From Klebsiella sp. RHBSTW-00484 (lineage in GTDB: Bacteria > Pseudomonadota > Gammaproteobacteria > Enterobacterales > Enterobacteriaceae), in the NCBI RefSeq assembly GCF_013705725.1, contig NZ_CP055485.1, positions 1 through 55,838 on the forward strand: a stretch of 55,838 nt of DNA. The letters are read 5' to 3'. The translations under genes and the position numbers were made by a program. Within the stretch, counting starts at the first letter, position 1; each line of letters opens with the position of its first letter. Positions 29,271-36,370 of this stretch are shown in pieces. The notes beneath the pieces were generated by a model, which was not told the origin of the DNA, did no database searches, and saw only the letters and a program-made list of their open reading frames with translations.

Positions 29271-29891
29271 TTACTCAAATGATTCGAGTATTTCTCGCGT
29301 CAGAATGGCTATCTCGCCCTTTGCTGCTCCATCGTTGGTATCGAAAACGCTCTCACCCTCCATGACGGATTTAACGTAACTTTGGCGTTGTGTGATCGCA
29401 GTTTTAAACGGCTTAATACCCGTCTGAGCAATGCTATCTTTCAGAACGTTAAGCATGGTGGCTTGTTCGATTTTCCGTGTGATGAGGAATCGAGCTTCTA
29501 CCGGACGATTATAAGCCTGGGCTTCCAGTACCGTGACGACAGAACCGGCAGCGGAAAAATCCAAAGGGCTGGGTGTTACCGGGATGATAATCAGGTCGCT
29601 GACCATCACCGCTGCGGAAGTAATAACTGACAGAGAACCGGCTCCATCAATAATCACAAAGTCATATTCAGCCAGATCTTTTCTTACCTGGTAAACGTCT
29701 TTCTCTGATGCTGCGGTGTAAACATCGAATGCTGCTTTCTCTGCTTTATTCCAGTTAGTCAGGCTCATCTGTGGGTCTGTATCTACAACTGCAATTTTTT
29801 TACCCGAACTGGCAAGGCAGCTACTGACGTTGATTGTTGCAGTCGTTTTACCGGAGCCACCTTTAGGGTTGAGGAACGCGATAATTTTCAT
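29271..29891 (-). CDS. parF: Partition ATPase ParF (intact copy)
   Basis: 206-aa ParA-superfamily ATPase, the same length as ParF of TP228 and similar throughout. Deviant Walker A KGGSGKTTATINVSS at residues 10-24, Walker A' VVDTDPQMSLTNW, Walker B DFVIIDGAG, then VMVSDLIIIPVTPSPLDFSA. It polymerises or forms gradients on the nucleoid to separate plasmid copies, helped by ParG on the centromere. The ATG at 29891 is the same as that of the broken copy. Control is by ParG at the leader 29892-29995. Confidence 0.95.
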   Translation of the reverse strand: MKIIAFLNPKGGSGKTTATINVSSCLASSGKKIAVVDTDPQMSLTNWNKAEKAAFDVYTAASEKDVYQVRKDLAEYDFVIIDGAGSLSVITSAAVMVSDLIIIPVTPSPLDFSAAGSVVTVLEAQAYNRPVEARFLITRKIEQATMLNVLKDSIAQTGIKPFKTAITQRQSYVKSVMEGESVFDTNDGAAKGEIAILTREILESFE

Positions 29892-29995
29892 GTCTAAACC
29901 TCATTTGTGTGTTTACTCATTTGAGTTTAATTATACACAAAAACACAAATGAGTAAATGTGTTTGTTGTGTGTGAATGAGTATATGAGTGTTTTT
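29892..29995. repeat. parF promoter and centromere-like region, intact module
   Basis: AT-rich leader with ACTC/GAGT boxes (TTACTCATTTGAGTTTAA, AATGAGTAAATG, GAATGAGTATATGAGT). By position and box type it corresponds to parH and the parFG operator in TP228. Homology with copy 1 ends near 29992. Confidence 0.7.
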
Positions 29996-30044
29996 TTGAA
30001 TGTTAGAACTGGCGGAAATTTTGGTTTAAGCTTCTCTCAGGAAA

Positions 30045-31034
30045 TTATTGCCAACCTCCATCGTATTCATTCCAGCCCTGATTCGTCGCATCATTGGTTA
30101 GCGTCATATCATCGACCACGCAGTTACGTATCTCAGCGGTGCGGTATATCTCGTCAAAAAGTTCGTCAATCTGCTCTTTCAAATCGGCTTCATCGCTATA
30201 CGTAAAAATCAGGCTGTACTCATTATTGTCCAACACCTTTCCGTCATAGTCGCACTCAACCAGCCAGGCAATATCTTCTCTGACCTTTTTCTTCCCACGG
30301 GTAAATTTGCTGCCGTTCTGCACCGGCACCCACAGAGTGGCTGTCACGGAAAATGCGGTAGCACTCTCAGACTGCCCGGAAAGAGAGGGGAGGGCTGTAA
30401 CTGGGGGACACTGTTTAATCGCCCGGCTAATGGTGCCACGACTGCAATTGATGGTCTTCTGAACCTGGCTCCAGGAACTGCCGCTGGCCAGCAGCCGGTT
30501 AATGGCATCATAGCGATGTTGGTTAACCTTTCTGCCCTGGTATTTGCCCTCAGCTTTTGCTTTGGCGATCCCCTGTTTCTGGCGTTCCCGCCGCTGCTCA
30601 TAGTCGCGTCTGGCCACTGCGGCCAGCATATCGAGCAGCATGTCATTGATGGCCGAAAACATCCGGTTATCAAAATCGGTCAGCCCCGGAGATAAATGCA
30701 GCCAGGTAGTGGGAACATTAACGGCCACGACTCTTATATCTTTCCTGGCAATCATTTTCTTGAGCGTGATCCAGTCATTCCCGGCCAGTCGTGAAAGGCG
30801 GTCAACATCTTCAATAAGTAAGATGTCGCGCTGCCGACAGTCTTTCAGCAGCCGGAAAAGCTCAGGACGTTCCAGGCGTGAACCTGACTCATTTTCAATA
30901 TAATAGTTACAGATGGCCAGCCCGTGCTCAGTGGCGAAAGTATCGATAGAGCTACGTGCTCGTGATGCATCCTGTTCGGACGTGGAGGCACGAAGATAAG
31001 CGCGAACAAAGCAGGTCGGTACTGTTTGGGTCAT
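30045..31034 (-). CDS. Serine recombinase (resolvase) with long C-terminal extension
   Basis: 329 aa. Catalytic N-terminus YLRASTSEQDASRA (Ser17 the likely nucleophile), then LLIEDVDRLSRLAGNDWITLKKMI and ARRDYEQRRERQKQGIAKAKAEGKYQGRK, and a helix-turn-helix (GSSWSQVQKTINCSRGTISRAI). About 125 further residues form an acidic domain absent from Tn3 resolvases. It most likely resolves plasmid multimers, and it lies beside parFG as in related plasmids. A broken relative is at 4919-5101. A recombination site should lie upstream (31035-31497). Confidence 0.88.
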   Translation of the reverse strand: MTQTVPTCFVRAYLRASTSEQDASRARSSIDTFATEHGLAICNYYIENESGSRLERPELFRLLKDCRQRDILLIEDVDRLSRLAGNDWITLKKMIARKDIRVVAVNVPTTWLHLSPGLTDFDNRMFSAINDMLLDMLAAVARRDYEQRRERQKQGIAKAKAEGKYQGRKVNQHRYDAINRLLASGSSWSQVQKTINCSRGTISRAIKQCPPVTALPSLSGQSESATAFSVTATLWVPVQNGSKFTRGKKKVREDIAWLVECDYDGKVLDNNEYSLIFTYSDEADLKEQIDELFDEIYRTAEIRNCVVDDMTLTNDATNQGWNEYDGGWQ

Positions 31035-31509
31035 TTTTGAGAACCGGTTCTGTTTAAGTGTGTCGTGTGTGTTTAAACAGTACCAGCTTGCAGTGGTACG
31101 AGGAAGGTATACTTATATAGTACCAAAATCCGCTGGTCGGAGCGGGGCAGGGCAGAACGCCCCCCACGGGTGATTGGAACCTACCCCGTCCGGCACTATA
31201 TAGTATTGACCGTAGCTGATCGGCATACAAGGTGTGGTGTTATCCACAGAAATAGTGGATAACTTTTGAGCGGGCGGTGGATTTGCGGAGTAGAGTTTCA
31301 CCGAATCCTCGACGGGAATGTGAAAAAAGTCACGTTGTCACATAAATACAACAGATACGATGAGCAAGAGTGGTGCTGGTCGTGAAAAACCTATGGAAAA
31401 TAGTGTTGGCATTCGGCGCTTACAGAGTTGACACTTATAGTGTTTTTGCGTTGATGCTTAATTGCTATATGTGGGTGTTCTTCAATAATACTGTAGCTTG
31501 GAAAATACT
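31035..31509. promoter_or_regulatory. Control region upstream of the resolvase: candidate res site and DnaA-type boxes
   Basis: 475 bp without a gene. It has repeated GTAC-centred words (GGTACTGTTT near 31018, AACAGTACC near 31077, GGTACGAGG, TATAGTACC near 31120, ACTATATAGTATT near 31195) that may be resolvase subsites. A perfect 9-bp inverted repeat GTTATCCAC/GTGGATAAC at 31239-31263 contains a DnaA-box match. The rest, to 31509, is AT-rich and leads to the defence cassette. Confidence 0.5.
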
Positions 31510-32160
31510 ATGGAAATAAAACCTAACTCAGTCATCCATCTTGAACCTGGAGAAAGCCTCCCTGGCTATTCAAACTTAAAGCCAGTGCCGGATAAATACA
31601 TTGATGAATTGAAAACACTTCTTGACAGGATGAACAGGCAACCTGGCACGCTTTTGCTTAAGCTGAAACAGCTTTATGCCTTTCTAACCCGGTTCAATAA
31701 GGATTTTGTAAGCACTTTTACAACTTGCCAGAAAGGATGTTCTGCATGTTGTAAGATGGATGTGCAGTTAACACCTTTTGAAGCTGAATATATAGCGCTT
31801 GCAAGCTCTATTCCTCACCGAAATTCTCCGTTATCAAAAGGCCATGAGTCTTCTTGCCCGTTTCTTTCCGAAAAAGGAACGTGTTCTATATATAATTACA
31901 GGCCATTACTTTGTCGGACTTACCACGTACTATCTGAACCAGAACTTTGTAATGATCTTGATGCCCAGGTTATGCAGTATGGCGCGCAAAGTGCGAATAT
32001 GGGGAATTTTATTTATAAAACTGCCGCTGAGTGGATTTACTTTCAAACATATCATACTTTTGGAGGGATTGAGTTTAGGGATATAAGAGATTTTTTCCCA
32101 TATGATAGGGAAGATATTCAGGGTTTTATTAAGAATAATCATCCTCGACCACCGTGTTGA
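31510..32160 (+). CDS. YkgJ-type cysteine-cluster protein beside the Thoeris pair
   Basis: 216-aa protein with CxxxCxxCC at residues 73-81 (CQKGCSACC) and a second cluster SCPFLSEKGTCSIYNYRPLLCRTYH, the pattern of the YkgJ/CxxCxxCC family (predicted Zn or Fe-S binding). Start chosen at ATG 31510; an in-frame TTG at 31498 is possible. Its stop is 47 bp before thsB, same strand, and it shares the low GC of the two Thoeris genes, so it likely came with them. Its role is unknown. It could modify or regulate the defence proteins, or simply be a passenger. Confidence 0.75.
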   Translation: MEIKPNSVIHLEPGESLPGYSNLKPVPDKYIDELKTLLDRMNRQPGTLLLKLKQLYAFLTRFNKDFVSTFTTCQKGCSACCKMDVQLTPFEAEYIALASSIPHRNSPLSKGHESSCPFLSEKGTCSIYNYRPLLCRTYHVLSEPELCNDLDAQVMQYGAQSANMGNFIYKTAAEWIYFQTYHTFGGIEFRDIRDFFPYDREDIQGFIKNNHPRPPC

Positions 32161-32207
32161 TGTGTTGAAAAATAAATATATTTAATTTTATTAAAGGAGT
32201 TAGATAA

Positions 32208-32762
32208 ATGAGTGGAAATTATTGCGCCTTTTATGTTGCTGAACCTTTTAATGAAAGTGCTTTAGGTGCACATGCAACAAAGGATTTTGTTTACTATAAT
32301 ACTTTACGGATGTGGAAGGGCGCAGATTCTAGCTTTCCATTTAATAATTCTCACGATACTACTTATAATGTGCGTGATGGTAGTAATTGGGAATTAACGC
32401 TAATGCCGAGACTTAGGCTGCGTTTGCGGAACTCAAAAAATATCATCCTTTTCTTAAGTGAGAGAACAATCAATTCTCGCGCTCTGCGAGAAGAGATCGA
32501 TTATGGTGTTAATACATTAGGCTTGCCGATTATTGTCATTTACCCTGATTATAATACAAAGGAAAGTTTGCTTAATAATAATATATTGAAACCACAGATA
32601 CAGAATTTATGGGGGAAAATCCCTGTATTTAGAGATTCTATGTCTTCAGTTCCTACGCTGCATATACCAATGGATAAAGCCCTTATTAAACATTCACTTG
32701 AAGATTCAAAGTTCATGGTGAAGAGCAAGGGTGTACCTGATGTTTATAGGTATAAAGTATAA
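32208..32762 (+). CDS. thsB: TIR-like protein, Thoeris ThsB type
   Basis: 184-aa protein of the MTH538/DUF1863 TIR-like family. Features: first strand NYCAFYVAEPFN, then strand SKNIILFLSERTINSRALREEIDYGVNTLGLPIIVIYPDY at residues 76-115, where S84/T87 and Glu96 (or 95) sit where TIR enzymes keep the catalytic Glu. In Thoeris, ThsB senses phage infection and makes a nucleotide-derived signal from NAD+. AAGGAG precedes the ATG by 9 bases. A transmembrane-macro effector follows, the type II arrangement, in which the signal is reported to be His-ADPR. Confidence 0.82.
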   Translation: MSGNYCAFYVAEPFNESALGAHATKDFVYYNTLRMWKGADSSFPFNNSHDTTYNVRDGSNWELTLMPRLRLRLRNSKNIILFLSERTINSRALREEIDYGVNTLGLPIIVIYPDYNTKESLLNNNILKPQIQNLWGKIPVFRDSMSSVPTLHIPMDKALIKHSLEDSKFMVKSKGVPDVYRYKV

Positions 32763-32809
32763 TTAAACTTACTAAAGGCGTCAATTTGGCGCTTTTTTTA
32801 GGAATGGAT

Positions 32810-33646
32810 ATGTCTAAAGTTAATTTGTGTGATAAACAGGTTTTTAATGAGTTTAAGGGGTATGCGTCAGGATTGTTCGGATTTATTGGCGCGATAGTTA
32901 TATTTGTTGATATTCCTGCAAATCAAAAGATATTTGCCGGTGTTTCGTGTATTCTAATTCTTCTTGCCGGTTATTTTTATTTTTGGTACAGGGCTAACGC
33001 TCTCAGGGAAATAGATTTAACTATTGAAGGTAGTACGGTTACAGTGAAGGCAGGGGATATTTTTAAACAGGAAGGCTTAAAGGTTATCGCATTCAATGAA
33101 TATTTTGATACTCAAGTGGATGATAAAATAATTGCGGCCAATAGTCTAAATGGGAAGTTTATCATAGACCATTTACCGGGTACTGTGATGGAGTTGGATC
33201 GTTATATTGAAAACTATGATTTTGAACCGGATGAAATTAAAGATGTTAATGAGTTGAGAGTTAAAGGTAAAAAACAAACATATGAGATAGGCACAATATG
33301 CGTATATGGTGATTATATATTGACCGCTCTTTCTAAATTCAATAATAAGAATGAAGCTAATTTAACGATGCCTGAATACCTTGAGTTTTTAATAAGTTTT
33401 TGGGATAAGGTTAATCGTGTTTATGCTCAGAAAAGTGTGTCTGTTCCTATTTTTGGATCAGGGGTAACTAGAATAAAAGGACATAAGACAATTGATGAAG
33501 AAGATCTTTTGAAGATAATGTTATGGACTTTCAGGATAAGTGAAATGCGTTTCAAACACCCTGCAAAACTCACAGTAATTATACATGAAGGAAAAATAGA
33601 TAAAGTTAATCTTCTTGCGTTAAAAACAGCAAGAAATGGACTGTAA
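32810..33646 (+). CDS. thsA: Transmembrane-macro effector, Thoeris type II ThsA
   Basis: 278-aa protein with two transmembrane helices (about residues 19-35 and 40-58) and a C-terminal macro-type domain from about 78: GDIFKQEGLKVIAFNEYFDT at 82-101, VDDKIIAANSLNGKF, and VPIFGSGVTRIKGH near 218, the equivalent of the macro-domain phosphate loop. In type II Thoeris this effector binds the ThsB-made signal through the macro domain and damages the membrane. AGGA at 32800-32803 sits 6 bases before ATG 32810, so this start is preferred to 32804 or the TTG at 32786. It is 47 bp after thsB. Low GC relative to the plasmid backbone suggests acquisition. Confidence 0.82.
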   Translation: MSKVNLCDKQVFNEFKGYASGLFGFIGAIVIFVDIPANQKIFAGVSCILILLAGYFYFWYRANALREIDLTIEGSTVTVKAGDIFKQEGLKVIAFNEYFDTQVDDKIIAANSLNGKFIIDHLPGTVMELDRYIENYDFEPDEIKDVNELRVKGKKQTYEIGTICVYGDYILTALSKFNNKNEANLTMPEYLEFLISFWDKVNRVYAQKSVSVPIFGSGVTRIKGHKTIDEEDLLKIMLWTFRISEMRFKHPAKLTVIIHEGKIDKVNLLALKTARNGL

Positions 33647-33956
33647 TCTATTTTTATGCATTGCGTAGTGCCGCCGCATTGAGTTAGGGAACCTATATCA
33701 CCTCGATGGGTTTCCATTACTGACGCAACGGCATTTCACCACTGCGGCATAAGGGTCGCTAAGTCCGGGTATGCTCGCCGTCATTTTCTCCTGTGAGTCT
33801 TTCTTCTTCATATCAGCTTCCGGTAATCGTTCCCCGTCACAACCTGGTCAGCAAGGGTATATAAACGCTTCGCGCCCTTGCTGGCCAGAACGACTCCGGG
33901 GAGGCCGAACCGTCAGGCGATACGAAGACGAAATTCACACTGACGGAGAAACAACC
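33647..33956. promoter_or_regulatory. ardC upstream region with long hairpin
   Basis: 310 bp without a gene. CTGGTCAGCAAGGG (33844-33857) and CCCTTGCTGGCCAG (33875-33888) form a 14-bp stem with one G-T pair and a 17-base loop, about 70 bp before the ardC start. Leading-region antirestriction genes on conjugative plasmids are often expressed from folded single-stranded promoters, and this hairpin is a candidate by position only. Confidence 0.5.
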
Positions 33957-34907
33957 ATGACTATGAACCTGCATACCCAAACAAGCGCCCCTAATCCCGC
34001 ACCGGCGACCAGCGTATCCCCGCTGGAGCAGTCAGGCTCCTCAAAAACGAAATTTTCTAAAGGCAAGGCCAAACCAGATGTTTACCAGGTTGTGACTGAC
34101 AGTATCATCGAAGCGTTAGAAATAGGGGTTAAACCGTGGGTGTGTCCGTGGAAGCGTAACGGTGCGGTGTCAGGTATTCCGTCAAACTTCACCACCGGCA
34201 CAGCCTACAGCGGGATGAACATCATGCTGTTATGGTGCAGTGCAGCAAAGCAGGGGTTTAATGATTCTCGCTGGTTGACCTACAAACAGGCTCAGGATCA
34301 GGGCGCACAGGTTCGTAAGGGTGAGCATGGTACTACAGCCATCTTTTACAAGACGCTGGAAAAAGAAGCGGAGGATGGCGAGATTGAAAAAATTCCCATG
34401 CTGAAAACTTTTACCGTGTTTAATGTTGAGCAAATCGACGGGCTGGAAATTGGTGCCGAAATTGAACCACTGGCGGTAGGAGAGTTTGATCCGCTGCCGC
34501 AGGTTGAAGCACTATTCCAGCGTACAGGCGCGAACATTACCGAAAGTGGCCAACAGGCATTTTTTAAACCGCTAACGGATGAAATCTGGTTGCCGGAGCG
34601 TCATTTGTTTACTGATGCCGCGAATTTTTACGCCACCGGCTTGCATGAACTGGTTCACTGGAGCGGGGCGAAAAGCCGTTTAAATCGTGAAATGAAAGGG
34701 AGATTCGGATCGGAAGGGTACGCCTTTGAAGAACTGATCGCCGAACTTGGAAGCGCGTTCATGATGGCTGATTTAGGCGTTGTGGGAGAGGTTCAGCATG
34801 AAAGCTATATTGCATCATGGCTGAAATCATTGAAAGACGATAAACGTTATATTTTCAAAGCGGCCAGTGCCGCATCTAAAGCGCATCGGTATTTGATGGA
34901 CTGCTGA
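33957..34907 (+). CDS. ardC: Antirestriction protein ArdC-like
   Basis: 316-aa protein with the N-terminal ArdC ssDNA-binding domain (DVYQVVTDSIIEALEIGVKPWVCPWKR; PSNFTTGTAYSGMNIMLLWC) and a C-terminal zinc-metallopeptidase-like domain with HELVH at residues 230-234 plus a downstream Glu in EELIAELGSAFMMADLG. ArdC of IncW plasmid pSa protects incoming ssDNA from restriction. The ATG at 33957 was chosen over the open frame starting at 33771 because of the ACGGAGA ribosome site and the match to family N-termini. It sits near the transfer genes, fitting early expression in the recipient. Confidence 0.9.
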   Translation: MTMNLHTQTSAPNPAPATSVSPLEQSGSSKTKFSKGKAKPDVYQVVTDSIIEALEIGVKPWVCPWKRNGAVSGIPSNFTTGTAYSGMNIMLLWCSAAKQGFNDSRWLTYKQAQDQGAQVRKGEHGTTAIFYKTLEKEAEDGEIEKIPMLKTFTVFNVEQIDGLEIGAEIEPLAVGEFDPLPQVEALFQRTGANITESGQQAFFKPLTDEIWLPERHLFTDAANFYATGLHELVHWSGAKSRLNREMKGRFGSEGYAFEELIAELGSAFMMADLGVVGEVQHESYIASWLKSLKDDKRYIFKAASAASKAHRYLMDC

Positions 34908-34915
34908 GGATGGTA

Positions 34916-34938
34916 AAGCCCTGCACGCCGCAGGGCTT
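34916..34938 (+). terminator. Terminator after ardC (GC hairpin)
   Basis: AAGCCCTGC/GCAGGGCTT, 9-bp stem, 5-base loop, 9 bases after the ardC stop, then an A/T-rich run. Confidence 0.85.
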
Positions 34939-34949
34939 CAAATTTTCTG

Positions 34950-34977
34950 ATAGATAATCAGAGATTATCTATTTTTT
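34950..34977 (+). terminator. Second terminator after ardC (AT hairpin)
   Basis: ATAGATAATC/GATTATCTAT stem with 3-base loop followed by six T. Tandem with the GC hairpin at 34916-34938. Confidence 0.7.
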
Positions 34978-35016
34978 ATAACTACCTGTTTTTTTAGTGT
35001 CTTACCGTTTACCAGG

Positions 35017-35034
35017 AACGTCCTGCAGGACGTT
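35017..35034. repeat. 18-bp perfect palindrome
   Basis: AACGTCCTGCAGGACGTT, between the ardC and nuc terminators. Could be a protein-binding site or the remnant of a recombination or transfer site. Confidence 0.5.
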
Positions 35035-35068
35035 GGCCAACTGCGACCGGCGATGTGTAAAAAAGCAG

Positions 35069-35093
35069 ATAGCATCAAAACCATTGATGCTAT
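35069..35093 (-). terminator. Terminator for the mobB-mobC-nuc operon
   Basis: ATAGCATCAA/TTGATGCTAT 10-bp stem directly after the nuc stop, followed on the minus strand by CTGCTTTTTT. Confidence 0.85.
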
Positions 35094-35094
35094 T

Positions 35095-35622
35095 TCAGTA
35101 ATGATTGGCCAACTCGTTGGACTCGTTCCAAAGGCGGTTAAATTCGCCCTGATACGTCGCCGCCAGTGTCGGTGCATCCTGAACCAGCAGCACGTTCTCT
35201 GCGTTGCGTGTTGCCGCACTGGCGGTGTAGTTGAATGACCCGGTTTGCACCGTGTCGCCGTCGACGATCATAAATTTATTATGCATGATGGCGTATTGTG
35301 TATTGAGGCGCACAGGTACACCTTTATTAGCCAGGAACGTAACGGCGGTGTATCTGTCGTTATTAGCTTTCTCATCGGCCACTACCCGGACAGATACCCC
35401 GCGATTTTTTGCGGCGACGAGCGCCGCTGCAACCGGCTTACTGGTGAAGCTGTAAGCCGCGACATCAACGCTACGCTTTGCGCCATCAATGGCACTTAAA
35501 ACGATCTGTAATGCACCCTGGCCAGCAGAGGGTGAAAAGCCTACGGAAACCGTAGGCTCTGCTGTGGCAAGCACTGGCGCAGCCATTACGATGGCCAGTA
35601 CAAAGAACACTGATTTACGCAT
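35095..35622 (-). CDS. nuc: Secreted endonuclease Nuc (phospholipase D family)
   Basis: 175-aa periplasmic nuclease. Signal peptide at residues 1-20 (KSVFFVLAIVMAAPVLATA). One HKD motif HNKFMIVDGDTVQTGSFNYT, so it acts as a dimer, as does Nuc of the IncN plasmid pKM101. The exact biological role is uncertain (degrading DNA in the periplasm, perhaps during transfer). Its start overlaps the mobC end by 8 bp, so it is in the mob operon. The terminator at 35069-35093 ends the operon. Confidence 0.92.
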   Translation of the reverse strand: MRKSVFFVLAIVMAAPVLATAEPTVSVGFSPSAGQGALQIVLSAIDGAKRSVDVAAYSFTSKPVAAALVAAKNRGVSVRVVADEKANNDRYTAVTFLANKGVPVRLNTQYAIMHNKFMIVDGDTVQTGSFNYTASAATRNAENVLLVQDAPTLAATYQGEFNRLWNESNELANHY

Positions 35623-36361
35623 AATTTGTTAGATCCAGGTTTGTTAGCTCATCAACGGTATAAAATCGAAAAACATTGCGGTGCCGTTCCTCAAGCGTCA
35701 CCTGTTGGTTGTTCACAATTACATGTTTAATGCTGTCAAACAGCAGCATAAGGGCGCGTTTTTTCTGATCATCAGGTGTGATATAGAACACGTAAAGCCA
35801 ATGTTTATTTGTCCGTGCCATCAGATGGCTGGCCATTATCGACTGATAACGCGCTTTAGTTTTTATTCGACGCTCTGTTTCAACGGCAATCACTTTGCTG
35901 TTAGGCAAAGTGATTAATCCGTCAGGGCGGTGTTTAGTCTGGTACTGATTAAGAAACGTAGACCTGTCGCCGTTAATCCATCCTGTCGCACCTTTCTTTT
36001 CGATAATCAGCCTGGCTTGCTGATTATCGAGATGATGCTCCAGTGTCCAACCGGTAAGCCTGGACGGCTCAAATCTTGAGGGAAATGTTTTATCATCAGG
36101 GGTTAAAACGACGGCTAGCCCGTCGTTTGTAATTCCCCACAATGATAGTTTTGTTGTGCGTGATTCAATGACATGCTTTTGAATCAGCCCCATTTTCGTT
36201 ACTTTTTCAAGCAAATCATAAAGTGATTTATGATGCTTAAACCCAAATAAAAATCTCAGCGTTTGATAATCGCTATAGGTTTCCTCTTTGAGAAAATTTA
36301 ACAGGATGCGGATTTTTTCATGATTACGCTCCTGGCGTTCGCCGTGAGTAGCTAACAGCAT
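35615..36361 (-). CDS. mobC: MOBC-family relaxase, MobC-like
   Basis: 248-aa protein of the replication-relaxation/MobC family. N-terminal winged-helix region (SDYQTLRFLFGFKHHKSLYDLLEKVTKMGLIQKH) and a restriction-enzyme-like core: Asp147 in RPDGLI and Glu161/Glu163 in AVETERRIK, matching the D...E-x-(E/K) pattern of MOBC relaxases such as CloDF13 MobC and pAD1 TraX. These nick oriT without the HUH motif of other relaxases. It lies between the coupling protein and nuc. No other relaxase exists in the window, so this should be the plasmid's own. Confidence 0.85.
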   Translation of the reverse strand: MLLATHGERQERNHEKIRILLNFLKEETYSDYQTLRFLFGFKHHKSLYDLLEKVTKMGLIQKHVIESRTTKLSLWGITNDGLAVVLTPDDKTFPSRFEPSRLTGWTLEHHLDNQQARLIIEKKGATGWINGDRSTFLNQYQTKHRPDGLITLPNSKVIAVETERRIKTKARYQSIMASHLMARTNKHWLYVFYITPDDQKKRALMLLFDSIKHVIVNNQQVTLEERHRNVFRFYTVDELTNLDLTNYA

Positions 36362-36370
36362 TTTTCCCCC

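Noticed and set aside
29892..29995. Short repeats near parF as a CRISPR array
   Set aside because: The repeats are 4-bp ACTC/GAGT boxes with AT spacers of a centromere/operator; no regular long repeats or unique spacers. No CRISPR array and no tRNA or rRNA gene was seen anywhere in the window.
31239..31263. Calling a second active replication origin
   Set aside because: Only an inverted pair of DnaA-like words; no initiator gene or iterons nearby.
32770..32800. Terminator between thsB and thsA
   Set aside because: AAAGGCGTC...GGCGCTTTTTTT can form only a short, imperfect stem, and thsA follows at once; it may attenuate but is not a convincing terminator.
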